From Paludibacteraceae bacterium (lineage in GTDB: Bacteria > Bacteroidota > Bacteroidia > Bacteroidales > Paludibacteraceae): a DNA stretch of 64,000 bases. Where the stretch lies: the NCBI GenBank assembly GCA_017938155.1, contig JAGBCD010000040.1, positions 62,001 to 126,000 of the forward strand. The letters run 5' to 3'. The translations under genes were made by a program, and so were the position numbers. Positions 18,176-26,983 of this stretch are shown here, one piece after another; the first letter of the stretch is position 1, and each line of letters begins with the position of its first letter. The notes below the pieces were generated by a model. It was not told the DNA's origin and ran no database searches. It saw only the letters and a program-made list of their open reading frames with translations.

Positions 18176-20440
18176 TTACTTGTACTTCAAAGCTAATGAG
18201 TTATTTACACGTTCTACGTACACTTTTCCGCCGTCTTTGAGTTGACCAAATAGGATTTCTTTCATCAGCAAGGTATTGAGATGATTACGAATGACCCTAT
18301 CCATCTCTCGCGCCCCGTAGCGTTCGGAGAATCCTTCGTTTATTAGGAAGTCATGCGCTTTGTTGGATAGTTTGATGACAACATTTTTGTTCTTGAGTCG
18401 TGATTGTAGGATGGATAGTTTCTTGTTGAGCACACTGGATGCCATTTCGCGTGACATATCGTTGAAGACCACGGTTGCAGAGAGTCGATTAATAAATTCG
18501 GGTTTGAATGTTTTCTTAACTGCATCTAACATTGCGTTGCCACGAGTCCAAGACGTAGCAAATCCGACAGAACCGATAGAGGCAGATTGTGCTCCTGCGT
18601 TGCTGGTCATGATGAGAATAACATTTTTGAAGTCAGCTTTGTTACCTTTGTTATCGGTTAGGCAGGCATAGTCCATGACTTGTAAAAGGATATTGTAAAT
18701 ATCTTGGTGTGCTTTTTCAATTTCGTCAAGCAGAAGGACACAATTGGGTGCCCGTCTAACGGCATCGGTAAGCAGTCCTCCATCCTCATATCCAACATAT
18801 CCAGCAGGTGCGCCAATGAGTTTGGCAACAGCGTGTTTTTCCGTATATTCGCTCATATCGAAGCGAATCAGTTCAACCCCAAGTTCTTTGGCCAAGACTC
18901 TGCACAGTTCGGTTTTTCCTACACCTGTAGGTCCTACAAAGAGAAGGCTTGCTAATGGTTTGTCCGGTTCATTAAATCCAGCCTTGGCCAATTGCACTGT
19001 TTCCACTACTTGTCGTATAGCCTCTGGTTGTCCAAAAATCTGTTGAGAGAGATGTTCTTGTAGGGTGGCCAATTGATTGTTTTTTCCGTAGGAGGTAGCA
19101 AACATATCATCCGATATTTTGCATATTCTTTTGACGGTCTCGTCTATCAATTTCCTATCCACTAATTGGGTCTTTTTGGTAAGAGGATGTAGTTCTCTAT
19201 ATGCACCCGCCTCATCAATTAGGTCAATGGCCTTATCTGGCAAAAATCGGTCGGATATATATTTGCAGCTCAATTCCACAGTATAGCGCATTATGTCCGC
19301 TTGATAGCGAACATGGTGGAATTGTTCATAAATAGGTTTGAGTTCTTCAAGTATTCGTACCGTCTCTTCTTGTGAGGGTTCTGGGATGTCAATTTTCTGG
19401 AATCTTCTCACGATGCCTTGAGACTTTTGAAAATACTTGTTATATTCTTTGTAAGTAGTAGCCCCAATGAATCGAATATCTCCTGCTTCGAGGTAAGGTT
19501 TGAGGATATTAGAACCATCCAAACTATCTCCACTGGTAGCTCCAGCACCGATTAAGGTGTGTATCTCGTCAATATATACAATAGCGTTTGGTTGTTTGGC
19601 AATGCCTTTCATAATGCGCAATATACGTTCTTCAAACTCTCCTCGATATTGCGTACCTGCAACCAGTGACCCCATATCCATTTGATAGATTTTAGCTCCT
19701 TGTAATCTCTCGGGCACATCGCCATTTTCTATACGTTGTGCCAAGCCATAGATAAGGGCTGTTTTACCCACTCCTGGCTCACCAACGTGAAGGGGATTGT
19801 TTTTATCCCTACGGCATAGGACTTGTATGGTTCGTTCTATTTCCACTTGGCGTCCAATAAGGGGGTTATGTTTGTCTAACTGCTCATTGACGCAGAGTAC
19901 AAGTTCCGTCCATTTTTGAGGTTTTGATATACTCGAAAATGGGTCTATGAATACAGTCTCATCTTCTGCATCGTTTCTTTCGGGATGATGGTCTGGCAGT
20001 TCACGTCCGTCATATACATCGATGATAGAGCGAAGCAATTCCGTTACGTCCCCTGTAAATTTGCTTCTTAGTAGGAAGTTGGCTTGTGAGTCTTGCAGCT
20101 GTAGTATAGCATGGAGTACATGTGGTACATCGACCTCTTCTTTATCAGCATTCTGTGCATACGTCTCTGCTATGGTCATCATCTGAATGAACTGCACCGA
20201 AGGAAGCAATTCATATTCGGCAACATCGTCAGGCACATGCTCTATCATTTCGCCATAAATGGGTTCTTTTAAGTCTTTTTGGTAATCGACATGATAACTT
20301 TCACACAAATCCACAAATTCATTTGTGCGGCAACATATACCTACCAATAGCAGCTCTGGAGTGATAAACTCCAATCGGCTACTGATAGCAAAATTTTCTG
20401 CAAAATGCAGGGCGTCTTTAAGTCGTTTGCTATTATTCAT
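18176..20440 (-). CDS. clpA: ATP-dependent Clp protease ATP-binding subunit ClpA
   Basis: Double-AAA+ unfoldase feeding substrates to ClpP. The 754 residues match ClpA length and lack the ClpB middle coiled coil. A Clp-N double repeat covers about residues 1-145; D1 has Walker A GEPGVGKTALIYG and Walker B VYIDEIHTLIGAG; D2 has VGPTGVGKTELC, Walker B VLLLDEIEKAH and the sensor/arginine region FINRLSATVVFNDMS. A ClpP-docking loop of the IGL/IGF type is expected after TSNAG; IGSVGF lies there. It is second in the clpS-clpA-aat operon. ClpP is not in the window. Confidence 0.95.
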   Translation of the reverse strand: MNNSKRLKDALHFAENFAISSRLEFITPELLLVGICCRTNEFVDLCESYHVDYQKDLKEPIYGEMIEHVPDDVAEYELLPSVQFIQMMTIAETYAQNADKEEVDVPHVLHAILQLQDSQANFLLRSKFTGDVTELLRSIIDVYDGRELPDHHPERNDAEDETVFIDPFSSISKPQKWTELVLCVNEQLDKHNPLIGRQVEIERTIQVLCRRDKNNPLHVGEPGVGKTALIYGLAQRIENGDVPERLQGAKIYQMDMGSLVAGTQYRGEFEERILRIMKGIAKQPNAIVYIDEIHTLIGAGATSGDSLDGSNILKPYLEAGDIRFIGATTYKEYNKYFQKSQGIVRRFQKIDIPEPSQEETVRILEELKPIYEQFHHVRYQADIMRYTVELSCKYISDRFLPDKAIDLIDEAGAYRELHPLTKKTQLVDRKLIDETVKRICKISDDMFATSYGKNNQLATLQEHLSQQIFGQPEAIRQVVETVQLAKAGFNEPDKPLASLLFVGPTGVGKTELCRVLAKELGVELIRFDMSEYTEKHAVAKLIGAPAGYVGYEDGGLLTDAVRRAPNCVLLLDEIEKAHQDIYNILLQVMDYACLTDNKGNKADFKNVILIMTSNAGAQSASIGSVGFATSWTRGNAMLDAVKKTFKPEFINRLSATVVFNDMSREMASSVLNKKLSILQSRLKNKNVVIKLSNKAHDFLINEGFSERYGAREMDRVIRNHLNTLLMKEILFGQLKDGGKVYVERVNNSLALKYK

Positions 20441-20451
20441 TGTTTAGGTTA

Positions 20452-20769
20452 TTAAAAAGGTGAACTTATTGATTCTTCTGGTGTGATCGTCACACGCAAG
20501 GGAAATCCTTCGTCATCAGCCAATTGCATTACTTTGTTAGCCTTGCTCACAGCAATATCATACGAATAGGTACCTACCGACACGGCGCCTTCGTGATGTA
20601 TGGTAAGCATGAGCTGTGTAGCTTCTTCTACGGATTTGAAGAATACGACACGCAATACATGTACCACAAAATCCATTGTGGTTACATCATCGTTATGCAT
20701 AATGACGTGGTATTTCTTTGGGTAGTTAAGGCGCGTTTTGACCTCTTCTTGCTCTTTAATTTTTGACAT
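20452..20769 (-). CDS. clpS: ATP-dependent Clp protease adaptor ClpS
   Basis: N-recognin that binds N-terminal Leu, Phe, Trp and Tyr and hands substrates to ClpA. The 105 residues have the ClpS core YHVIMHNDDVTTMDFVVHVL with the substrate-pocket Asn-Asp-Asp and His, and the A/T-rich helix EEATQLMLTIHHEGAVSVGTY. The frame continues upstream to 20856, but that part overlaps the promoter, so the ATG at 20769 (MSKIKEQ) is used. It starts the operon 11 bp before clpA. Confidence 0.94.
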   Translation of the reverse strand: MSKIKEQEEVKTRLNYPKKYHVIMHNDDVTTMDFVVHVLRVVFFKSVEEATQLMLTIHHEGAVSVGTYSYDIAVSKANKVMQLADDEGFPLRVTITPEESISSPF

Positions 20770-20796
20770 ATTTGTGTAGGGTTGGTTTTGGGTATG

Positions 20797-20827
20797 CAAA
20801 GATACTATTTTTTTTGTAAAAATCCAA
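20797..20827 (-). promoter_or_regulatory. promoter of clpS-clpA-aat
   Basis: On the minus strand a TATCTTTG -7 box at 20797-20804 and a TTG 20 bp upstream, 28 bp before the clpS ATG. Confidence 0.65.
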
Positions 20828-20869
20828 TATACAAAATCATTGGAGTATATCAACAACAGATATTTATTG

Positions 20870-21584
20870 TTATCTAGTAAAAGTTGTATGCCATATCAAA
20901 TCAATTCAAGATATCAGTAAGTACTCTATTTTGAGTCAAGTATTTGTACAACAAACTTATTATTCTAAAAAGTTCTAACTATGGCTTCTTATTAGGATGG
21001 CAACATATATTTTCTTGACAAGATATTCTTAAACTATCTATCTTATAAACAACTTTATTATGATTGCTCTCCACATGTTTAGGCAGACATAATAAAGATT
21101 AATTTCTTACTATTTTAGGTCATTATCAACATATTTTCGTGACATTTTCGAGACATTTTGCAGCCCATGTCATACGCATCTCGTTCGCATCGCGGACGAT
21201 TCCGTAGGGTGACCGTAGGATGACTATATTATTTTATGTCCTCTAAAGTCTCAATTATTGTACAAATGTACTACCATATATTGGCTATTCTTGTGACATT
21301 TTGCCACATTCTTCATTTCATATGATTAGTTTCTGGAATAAGTCAGATGTGTCTCTATAATACTATTACAAAAAGTAGCGGCACATGTAAGTTTTGCTGC
21401 CGCCGATTTGCGTTTTATGGTTTTTTAGGTACGATTGTTACTGCAGAAAAATTTTTTTACTCGTGCCGCTATTTCTGCCGCTGATTTTATGTGCCTCTAT
21501 ATATTATAGGGGGGCTGAATACTCAGCGTTTTGGTGTTTTTACGCTGAATTATGGAGAATTTGGAGGGCAAAATGGTATATACA
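20870..21584. other. gene-poor scar region with short repeats
   Basis: About 715 bp without a convincing gene. The phrase GTGACATTTT or GAGACATTTT occurs three times near 21140-21160 and 21290. An 11-bp tandem pair (CCGTAGGGTGA, CCGTAGGATGA) lies at 21202-21223. Inverted GCGGCA/TGCCGC motifs cluster at about 21378-21485. The composition is patchy, with GC-rich words inside AT-rich DNA, as in decayed mobile or accessory DNA. No transposase or integrase remnant was recognised. Confidence 0.45.
21202..21223. repeat. tandem pair of 11-bp repeats
   Basis: CCGTAGGGTGA followed directly by CCGTAGGATGA, 10 of 11 identical, in the scar region. Confidence 0.75.
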
Positions 21585-21585
21585 A

Positions 21586-21637
21586 CATGCGGGAAGTGTA
21601 GTGTTTACTATGCTTCCCGCGTGGGTGTGTTTTTTTT
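21586..21637 (+). terminator. strong orphan terminator
   Basis: The hairpin CATGCGGGAAG / CTTCCCGCGTG with further pairing (TGTAG/CTATG) towards a small loop is followed, after GGTGTG, by eight T residues on the plus strand. No plus-strand gene is upstream, so it would end an unseen transcript or be left from a lost gene. It overlaps the 3' end of the ATPase fragment on the other strand. Confidence 0.65.
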
Positions 21638-21838
21638 GAAAAAAGTTTTTGTGTGCTGAGTATAATGCTGAAGGTATCTAATCAATCCTGTTTTTCCCAT
21701 ACGATGTGGACTCATCAGCGTGACATTTCTGCCGTTGGACAATGCCGTTATTAGATCACAAGTCTCCTGCTCACGATCACAAAAATAAGTGGGGCTAACA
21801 TAACCATACACCACAAACGGATTTTCTAACTCTTTCAT
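21608..21838 (-). pseudogene. N-terminal fragment of a Bacteroidales AAA ATPase
   Basis: The 76-codon frame begins MKELENPFVVYGY, continues with YFCDREQETCDLI, NGRNVTLMSPHRMGKTGLI (Walker A, GKT) and stops after about 60 family-like residues plus a Lys/Thr-rich tail read from the terminator hairpin. Full members of this ATPase family (archaeal-type ATPase, PF01637-like) have roughly 370-390 residues; Walker B and the C-terminal part are missing here and not found nearby. The fragment keeps a promoter-like sequence. It is best read as a decayed gene; a short functional peptide is unlikely. These genes are often in variable regions. Confidence 0.8.
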
Positions 21839-21858
21839 ATCCTGCTATTATTGAATTA

Positions 21859-21886
21859 CACAAAAAGTGCTGCACAAAAAGTGCTG
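21859..21886. repeat. tandem pair of 14-bp repeats in the ATPase-fragment leader
   Basis: CACAAAAAGTGCTG occurs twice in direct tandem at 21859-21872 and 21873-21886, between the -7 box and the start codon of the fragment. Confidence 0.85.
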
Positions 21887-21916
21887 CAAAGATAGATTTT
21901 TTGTGAGACTATCAAA
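21887..21916 (-). promoter_or_regulatory. promoter-like site of the ATPase fragment
   Basis: On the minus strand TTTG, 18 bp, TATCTTTG. The spacing is one base short of consensus. It suggests that the fragment descends from an intact, expressed gene. Confidence 0.55.
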
Positions 21917-22368
21917 TATAGACATCAGATTTTGCATTTTAAATGCTTTAGCACTATTTTGTAGGTGGTTTTAGAACGATACAAGCAATAAAGTCATTTC
22001 TTGTTCTCGGTCGTAAAATCTCATAATGTTAATTTGTATTTATATAAATAGCGATTTACATTTGCACTGCAAAATTATAAATGATTATTGACATAGTAAT
22101 ATATATTAGAAAGAAAATGCATATTTTCTATATCAACCTTCTATTCCAACAAGAAATAACCACATCGTAAAAATTATCCCAAGGGTATAGCAAGGGTATA
22201 GCAAAGCTATACGCGGAAGAGGAAGCATTCCCCCTACCCCGCACTAAACAGGTCGGAGTTGGACGAAGAGAGAAGAAGAGAAGACACTTTTGTTTCTATC
22301 GTCATCACAATGTTCTAACCCTATTGCTCCATAGTGCCGTTATAGTGGAAGAGAGAGAAGGAATAGAG
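21917..22368. other. gene-free interval with small palindromes
   Basis: About 450 bp without coding frames. A purine-rich segment (about 22255-22285 and 22345-22380) and the 11-bp tandem/palindrome at 22181-22212 are the only structures seen. Confidence 0.45.
22181..22212. repeat. 11-bp tandem repeat running into a palindrome
   Basis: AAGGGTATAGC is present twice in tandem (22181-22191, 22192-22202); the second copy forms a 7-bp hairpin GTATAGC-AAA-GCTATAC (22196-22212). It could be a transcription-factor site, a repeat remnant or an RNA hairpin. Confidence 0.7.
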
Positions 22369-22405
22369 AAAAAAAGAAAGAGTTCAGTGTTTTGAACTCT
22401 TTCTT
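22369..22405 (-). terminator. terminator of the feoB-like/TonB/HMA operon
   Basis: Perfect 13-bp stem AAGAAAGAGTTCA / TGAACTCTTTCTT with a 6-nt loop; on the minus strand it continues into a TTTTTTTC tract about 50 nt after the HMA gene stop. Confidence 0.88.
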
Positions 22406-22453
22406 AAAACGTTTTTTATGACATTAAACACACATCAAACCCTACACATCCTA

Positions 22454-22801
22454 TCAATGGTTATGACCATGCTCACCATGATGATGATGGTGATGATGCT
22501 CCTCTGAATGCTTGTTCTCTGGAGGAGTAGTAGTGGCAGGCTTACCCATCTTGGCAAACGCTTTTTGCAACGTAGGGATGTCTGTCTTCTTAGGATTGAA
22601 AGTGACTACCACCGTTTGGTCAGGAATAGAACATTCAATATCACGAACCCCCTTCTCAAACCCAATATTGTGCATAATCTTTTGAACACAATCCTCACAA
22701 TGAAGATAAACATAAAACTTTACAACCTCTTTGGAAGGTTTGGCAGACACTACCATAGGCAAACATACGATAGCAACCAATAAAATTAAAATCTTTTTCA
22801 T
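22454..22801 (-). CDS. exported HMA-domain metal-binding protein with His-rich tail
   Basis: A 115-residue protein. A signal peptide (about residues 1-20, ending VVSA) exports it to the periplasm. The middle is a heavy-metal-associated ferredoxin-like fold with the metal pair HCEDC near residues 34-38 and the strand QTVVVTFNPKKTD. The C-terminus carries a dense His cluster (seven consecutive His, then GEHGHNH), able to bind Cu, Zn, Ni or Co. It is the last gene of a tight operon with a TonB receptor and a FeoB-like permease, 26 bp after the receptor. It could be a periplasmic metal chaperone or buffer between outer-membrane receptor and inner-membrane permease. The metal is not known. Confidence 0.85.
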   Translation of the reverse strand: MKKILILLVAIVCLPMVVSAKPSKEVVKFYVYLHCEDCVQKIMHNIGFEKGVRDIECSIPDQTVVVTFNPKKTDIPTLQKAFAKMGKPATTTPPENKHSEEHHHHHHHGEHGHNH

Positions 22802-22827
22802 CTCGTATATAATTAAATAATGATATT

Positions 22828-25185
22828 TTACTCCTCAGGACGATCCAAAGCCCAACGGAAACCTAAATAAATCTTCCATCCATGTATAGGCCCCCACACT
22901 TGCGTAGCATCGTATGATAAGGAATGCGCATCAATATATGAAGTGTTAGCAATGGTTTCTCCAAGAATAGGATTTTTTTGCTTGAAGTTCGTCATATTCT
23001 CCGCACCTACATATATAGACCACGTCTTGAAATACTTCGTTACTTGACCTAACAACTGAGGATACCACGTATGATACAGCACATCATCCTTTACAAAATA
23101 TTGTCCATTATTAGGATTGACAAAACCATCCGGCATACGACCATATCCATTGAACTGCGCCGTTAAGTCGAACTGCCACTTCTTCAATGGTGTTTGATAA
23201 CTGGTAGATATAATTCCCTTGAACTTGTTTTGCAATGGTTTGTCACGCAATTGATAATCGCCCACCTTTTCATTAAAAGTCGTTTGACGCACATCGGTAT
23301 ATCGGAAAGCCATGGTCATCGTCCATCCTCTCAATATCTCCATATTGGCTTCTATCTGCCAATTGTGTGCAAGCTGTTGCAGTTGCGAATTGTCGGACAT
23401 ATTATAGAAATAAACACACCCTGGACTTCTATCCACATCCACAATAACTCCATCAAAGAAGTTCGTGAAATAGTATTCTCCTGACAATTGTAATTCTCTT
23501 GTAGCTATTGGTATATAAAAGGTAGTAGAAACACCCGAATTGAGGGTCTTTTCCTGCGCAGCAAACTTGGTCATCCATTGGTTATTCCCATTGGCATCCA
23601 TCAGCAACATATTTCTATTGCTTGAGAGGTAATTGGCATTATCTGCCACCAAATTGGGACTTCTATATCCAAGACCAACACTTCCTCTTAATGTCCACCA
23701 TTCAAATGGTGCATAGCGAATATTCATACGAGGAGTAGTAAAGAATCCATATTGATTGGAATAGTCTTCTCTAATTCCTACTAACAATGTCAATTTGTCT
23801 TGATATAAATACGTGTATTCAGCAAAGAGTCCAGCCGTAATCTCTCCACGCGTTAAGTCCAATGGCATACCTTTGTATAATTCTACGACTTCATTATAAT
23901 GGTCGTAATTAACACTCAGTCCCGCCGATAATTTGTGCTCATGCTCTTCGTACAAATCATAATCATCGACAAAATTAGTTTGGAAAATAGCATTCAAATA
24001 TGCATTCGTTTGCGCAGCATTCCACACACGATTGCCGTATATATTCTCCTGATTATGATAAGATGCTGATGCAATGATACCAATAGACATTCCCGTCTGC
24101 TCGTCAAAGAGATACCCATTCTTGATAAATCCATCTATTCTACGCGTTCTAAGGTCAATCGTATATGGAGAATAGAGGGTAGGTTGTTGTAGTTGGATAT
24201 GCTCTTTGACTTGTTTTGTTTGTCCCCCTATTCGTTGATCATACAATGCACGCACCAAGATTTGTCCAGTATAATCTCCCGTCTTAATATACCAACGATT
24301 GAGCAAATTAGCATGATGGTTGATGGGCATATCCAAGAACCCATCCCCGTTATCATCCATTTCTAATGAAGCATCCTTGGCATGAAGCAAGACTCCAGTA
24401 GAAACCTTATCGTTGATATCCCATCCTCCTGTTAGATTGAGTTCTGCTCGCAGGTCTTTGTTCAACATCGCATTGATAGCAATAGGATTGGTGGTTTGTG
24501 GTTTGAGGTATTCAACATTTATTTGTCCAGTAATGGCTTCATATCCATTCAACACAGAACTGGTACCCTTAGATACTTGTATAGCCTCCATCCAAGGACC
24601 TGGTATGTATTCCATACCAAACGATTGTGCCAAACCTCTCACATTAGGTGTGTTCTCCGTTAATAGTTGAACATAGGTACCACTCAACCCTAACAAACGT
24701 ATCTGTTTGGCTCCCGTAGCAGCATCAGCATAAGAAACATCTACAGAAGCACTTGTCTCAAAGGATTCGCTCAGATTACAGCAGGCAGCCTTGCATAATT
24801 CTTCCCCTGTAAGCGTCTGCACATTGAGAGGGGAGATGCGAGAACGTAATACTGCCATTTTGCGTTCCACAATATCTACTTCCTCCAATTCTAAATCACT
24901 CACCAGAACAATGGTTACTTCTCGCATGGAACGAGTAATCTCGGTAGTATCATTATGAAAGCCCATAAAAGATGTGACCAACTTATCCGTAGAGCGGTTT
25001 TTACTGAGAACAAAGGCACCTATCGTGTCGGTAGAAGTTCCTATCGTAGTCTCCGCCCAATAGACATTAGCACCAACTAAAGGAAATCCTTTATCATCCA
25101 AAACAATACCCTTTATGGTCGCAAATACGTTAGCAATCCCAACACCACAAAGGATTATAAACAATAACAATCGATTTGAATTCAT
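22828..25185 (-). CDS. TonB-dependent receptor of a putative metal-uptake operon
   Basis: A 785-residue outer-membrane receptor. The signal peptide ends NVFA; then come a carboxypeptidase-regulatory-like fold (KGIVLDDKGFPLVGANVYW), a TonB-box/linker with LELEEVDIVERK, and a plug with the Cys-rich segment GEELCKAACCNLSESFE, GAKQIRLLGLSGTYVQLL and GTSSVLNGYEAITGQINVEY. The barrel ends in WKIYLGFRWALD. The Cys cluster KAACC in the plug might touch a metal ligand. The ATG at 25185 is chosen since it gives a normal signal peptide and lies 2 bp after the stop of the FeoB-like gene; the frame upstream overlaps that gene. Substrate is inferred from context only. Confidence 0.9.
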   Translation of the reverse strand: MNSNRLLLFIILCGVGIANVFATIKGIVLDDKGFPLVGANVYWAETTIGTSTDTIGAFVLSKNRSTDKLVTSFMGFHNDTTEITRSMREVTIVLVSDLELEEVDIVERKMAVLRSRISPLNVQTLTGEELCKAACCNLSESFETSASVDVSYADAATGAKQIRLLGLSGTYVQLLTENTPNVRGLAQSFGMEYIPGPWMEAIQVSKGTSSVLNGYEAITGQINVEYLKPQTTNPIAINAMLNKDLRAELNLTGGWDINDKVSTGVLLHAKDASLEMDDNGDGFLDMPINHHANLLNRWYIKTGDYTGQILVRALYDQRIGGQTKQVKEHIQLQQPTLYSPYTIDLRTRRIDGFIKNGYLFDEQTGMSIGIIASASYHNQENIYGNRVWNAAQTNAYLNAIFQTNFVDDYDLYEEHEHKLSAGLSVNYDHYNEVVELYKGMPLDLTRGEITAGLFAEYTYLYQDKLTLLVGIREDYSNQYGFFTTPRMNIRYAPFEWWTLRGSVGLGYRSPNLVADNANYLSSNRNMLLMDANGNNQWMTKFAAQEKTLNSGVSTTFYIPIATRELQLSGEYYFTNFFDGVIVDVDRSPGCVYFYNMSDNSQLQQLAHNWQIEANMEILRGWTMTMAFRYTDVRQTTFNEKVGDYQLRDKPLQNKFKGIISTSYQTPLKKWQFDLTAQFNGYGRMPDGFVNPNNGQYFVKDDVLYHTWYPQLLGQVTKYFKTWSIYVGAENMTNFKQKNPILGETIANTSYIDAHSLSYDATQVWGPIHGWKIYLGFRWALDRPEE

Positions 25186-25187
25186 AT

Positions 25188-26957
25188 TTATCCTAAAACT
25201 AATATTCCTATTTGATATATTATAAAACTTATCACCCAAGCTAATATCATGCTATTCACGATAGAGAAGAGTGCCCATTTAATCCCTATTTCTCGTCTCA
25301 AAGTAGTAACCGTTGCTACGCATGGGAAATAGAGTAATACAAAAACCATAAAGGTGAAGGCTGTCAATGGTGTAAAAGTAGTAGTAATAGTGGTAGCTGG
25401 GAATAATATGCCCAACGTGGACACTATTGCTTCTTTGGCAGGTAACCCCGTCAACAAACAAACAGTCGTCTTCCAATCAAAACCTAATGGACGTACTAAA
25501 GGTTCAATAAAACGTCCTATCTGCGCCAAATAAGACTCTTCTAAGTTCTGTGTAGGGAAATACATCAACGTCCAAATGACAATGCTGGCCCCTAATACGA
25601 CTGTAGTAATTTTTTGCAAATACTCATATACTTGCTCCCAAATATGTAGGCCTGTATTTTTGAAAGTGGGTTTTCTAAATGCTGGCAAAGTACTTACATA
25701 ATCTTGAGGAGGTTGAGAAAACAATTTCGTTCGCTTCATAATGAGAGCAAAAAGTATGCTTAATAAAATACCTATTAAGTACATTGCCATCATAATCAAA
25801 GCCTTGTATTGCGTAAAGAAGATGGAAATGAAAAACACATACACCGGCAAGCGCGCAGAACAACTCATGAAAGGAATCATCAACATTGTTAATGTCCTAT
25901 CCTTACGGTTTTCTATATCTTTGGCCATCATGATGGCAGGCACATTACATCCAAATCCCACGAGCATAGGAACAAAAGAACGCCCATGCAGTCCTACCCT
26001 ATGCATCACCTTGTCCATCAAGAATGCCACACGTGCCGAATAATGGGTATCTTCCATCAAAGAAAGAAAACAGAACAAAACCGTTATGGTAGGCAGGAAA
26101 GACAACACCGCCCCAACACCCAAAACAACTCCATCCAACAACATACTCGTCCACCAAGTGTCTGGTAACAAAGTACGCAGCCAGACACAAAGAGAGTCGA
26201 ATAATTGGTTTATCCACGCCTGCGGATATGCCCCTAAAGAGAAAGAGACCTCAAAAACAATGTACAGCATAAGGAAGAGAACAGGGAAACCCAACCAAGG
26301 GTTGGTCAACACTTGGTCGATCCTTTCGCGCAAAGAGTGCCCTTCGTCATGCTCTGCATGCGTGATGGTTTCTTGTAAAGCACCATGTACAAAACCTTGT
26401 CTTGCTTTGTTAATCAAAGAAACGACATCCTGATTATACTCGTTGAAAATCTTCTCTTTTTCTTTCTCAACAACAGGTAAGATTTGTGCACACCAAGGCA
26501 ATTTGTCCAATACTTGCTCAGGTGACTCTAACAAACGTACAGCAACATGTCTTTTGGATGGTAATTTTTGAGTATCTGGTAGCGTAAGGAGAGCATCAAT
26601 AATAGTAGATATGGCTTTCTCTATATCCTTACCATACGAAACATGGATATGTCGGAACTGTTTACGATGGGTCAAAATCGTTTGTTTATCCTCGAACAAA
26701 CCTATCTGTATTCCTAATAAGTCACTCAATTTGTGATAGTCCAACTTATGCATGGTTGCCAACATGGTTTCGTAATTCTTGAGCAGAACAACAAAATCAT
26801 GATGTTCATCTATCAACGCAGCCGTGCGCAATAGCCCCTGTTCAAGATGTTGCACATCAACCTCCTGAATCAATAGACCATTTTCCACATATTCATTGGA
26901 GAAGTCCGTATTATCAATAACTCTATTAACTGATTTATTTTCCATAAAATCGTGCAT
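25188..26957 (-). CDS. FeoB-like inner-membrane permease lacking GTPase motifs
   Basis: A 589-residue membrane protein. The permease half from about residue 235 is typical FeoB: gate motif 1 GFGCNVPAIMMAKDIENRKDR with PFMSCSARLPVY, gate motif 2 GLPAKEAIVSTLG and FPCVATVTTLRREIG. The N-terminal 230 residues align only with the end of the FeoB G-domain and the GDI helix: VDVQHLEQGLLRTAALID corresponds to the usual VDATNLERNLYLT segment. The P-loop (G1), G2 and G3 are absent, and the G4 NxxD is replaced by KNYET. A promoter sits directly upstream, so this is not a window or frameshift truncation. No separate G-protein or FeoA is nearby. Cargo may be Fe, Mn or another divalent metal. Confidence 0.85.
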   Translation of the reverse strand: MHDFMENKSVNRVIDNTDFSNEYVENGLLIQEVDVQHLEQGLLRTAALIDEHHDFVVLLKNYETMLATMHKLDYHKLSDLLGIQIGLFEDKQTILTHRKQFRHIHVSYGKDIEKAISTIIDALLTLPDTQKLPSKRHVAVRLLESPEQVLDKLPWCAQILPVVEKEKEKIFNEYNQDVVSLINKARQGFVHGALQETITHAEHDEGHSLRERIDQVLTNPWLGFPVLFLMLYIVFEVSFSLGAYPQAWINQLFDSLCVWLRTLLPDTWWTSMLLDGVVLGVGAVLSFLPTITVLFCFLSLMEDTHYSARVAFLMDKVMHRVGLHGRSFVPMLVGFGCNVPAIMMAKDIENRKDRTLTMLMIPFMSCSARLPVYVFFISIFFTQYKALIMMAMYLIGILLSILFALIMKRTKLFSQPPQDYVSTLPAFRKPTFKNTGLHIWEQVYEYLQKITTVVLGASIVIWTLMYFPTQNLEESYLAQIGRFIEPLVRPLGFDWKTTVCLLTGLPAKEAIVSTLGILFPATTITTTFTPLTAFTFMVFVLLYFPCVATVTTLRREIGIKWALFSIVNSMILAWVISFIIYQIGILVLG

Positions 26958-26983
26958 TCAATCCCAATAACGGAAATTCGGTG

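Noticed and set aside
21394..21639. 81-codon plus-strand frame in the scar region
   Set aside because: Cys/Trp/Phe-rich chance product that runs through the terminator hairpin; no family resemblance.
25188..26957. Frameshifted complete FeoB
   Set aside because: The region upstream of the start contains a promoter, palindromes and tRNA-derived repeats, with no P-loop in any frame, so the missing motifs are not hidden by a frameshift.
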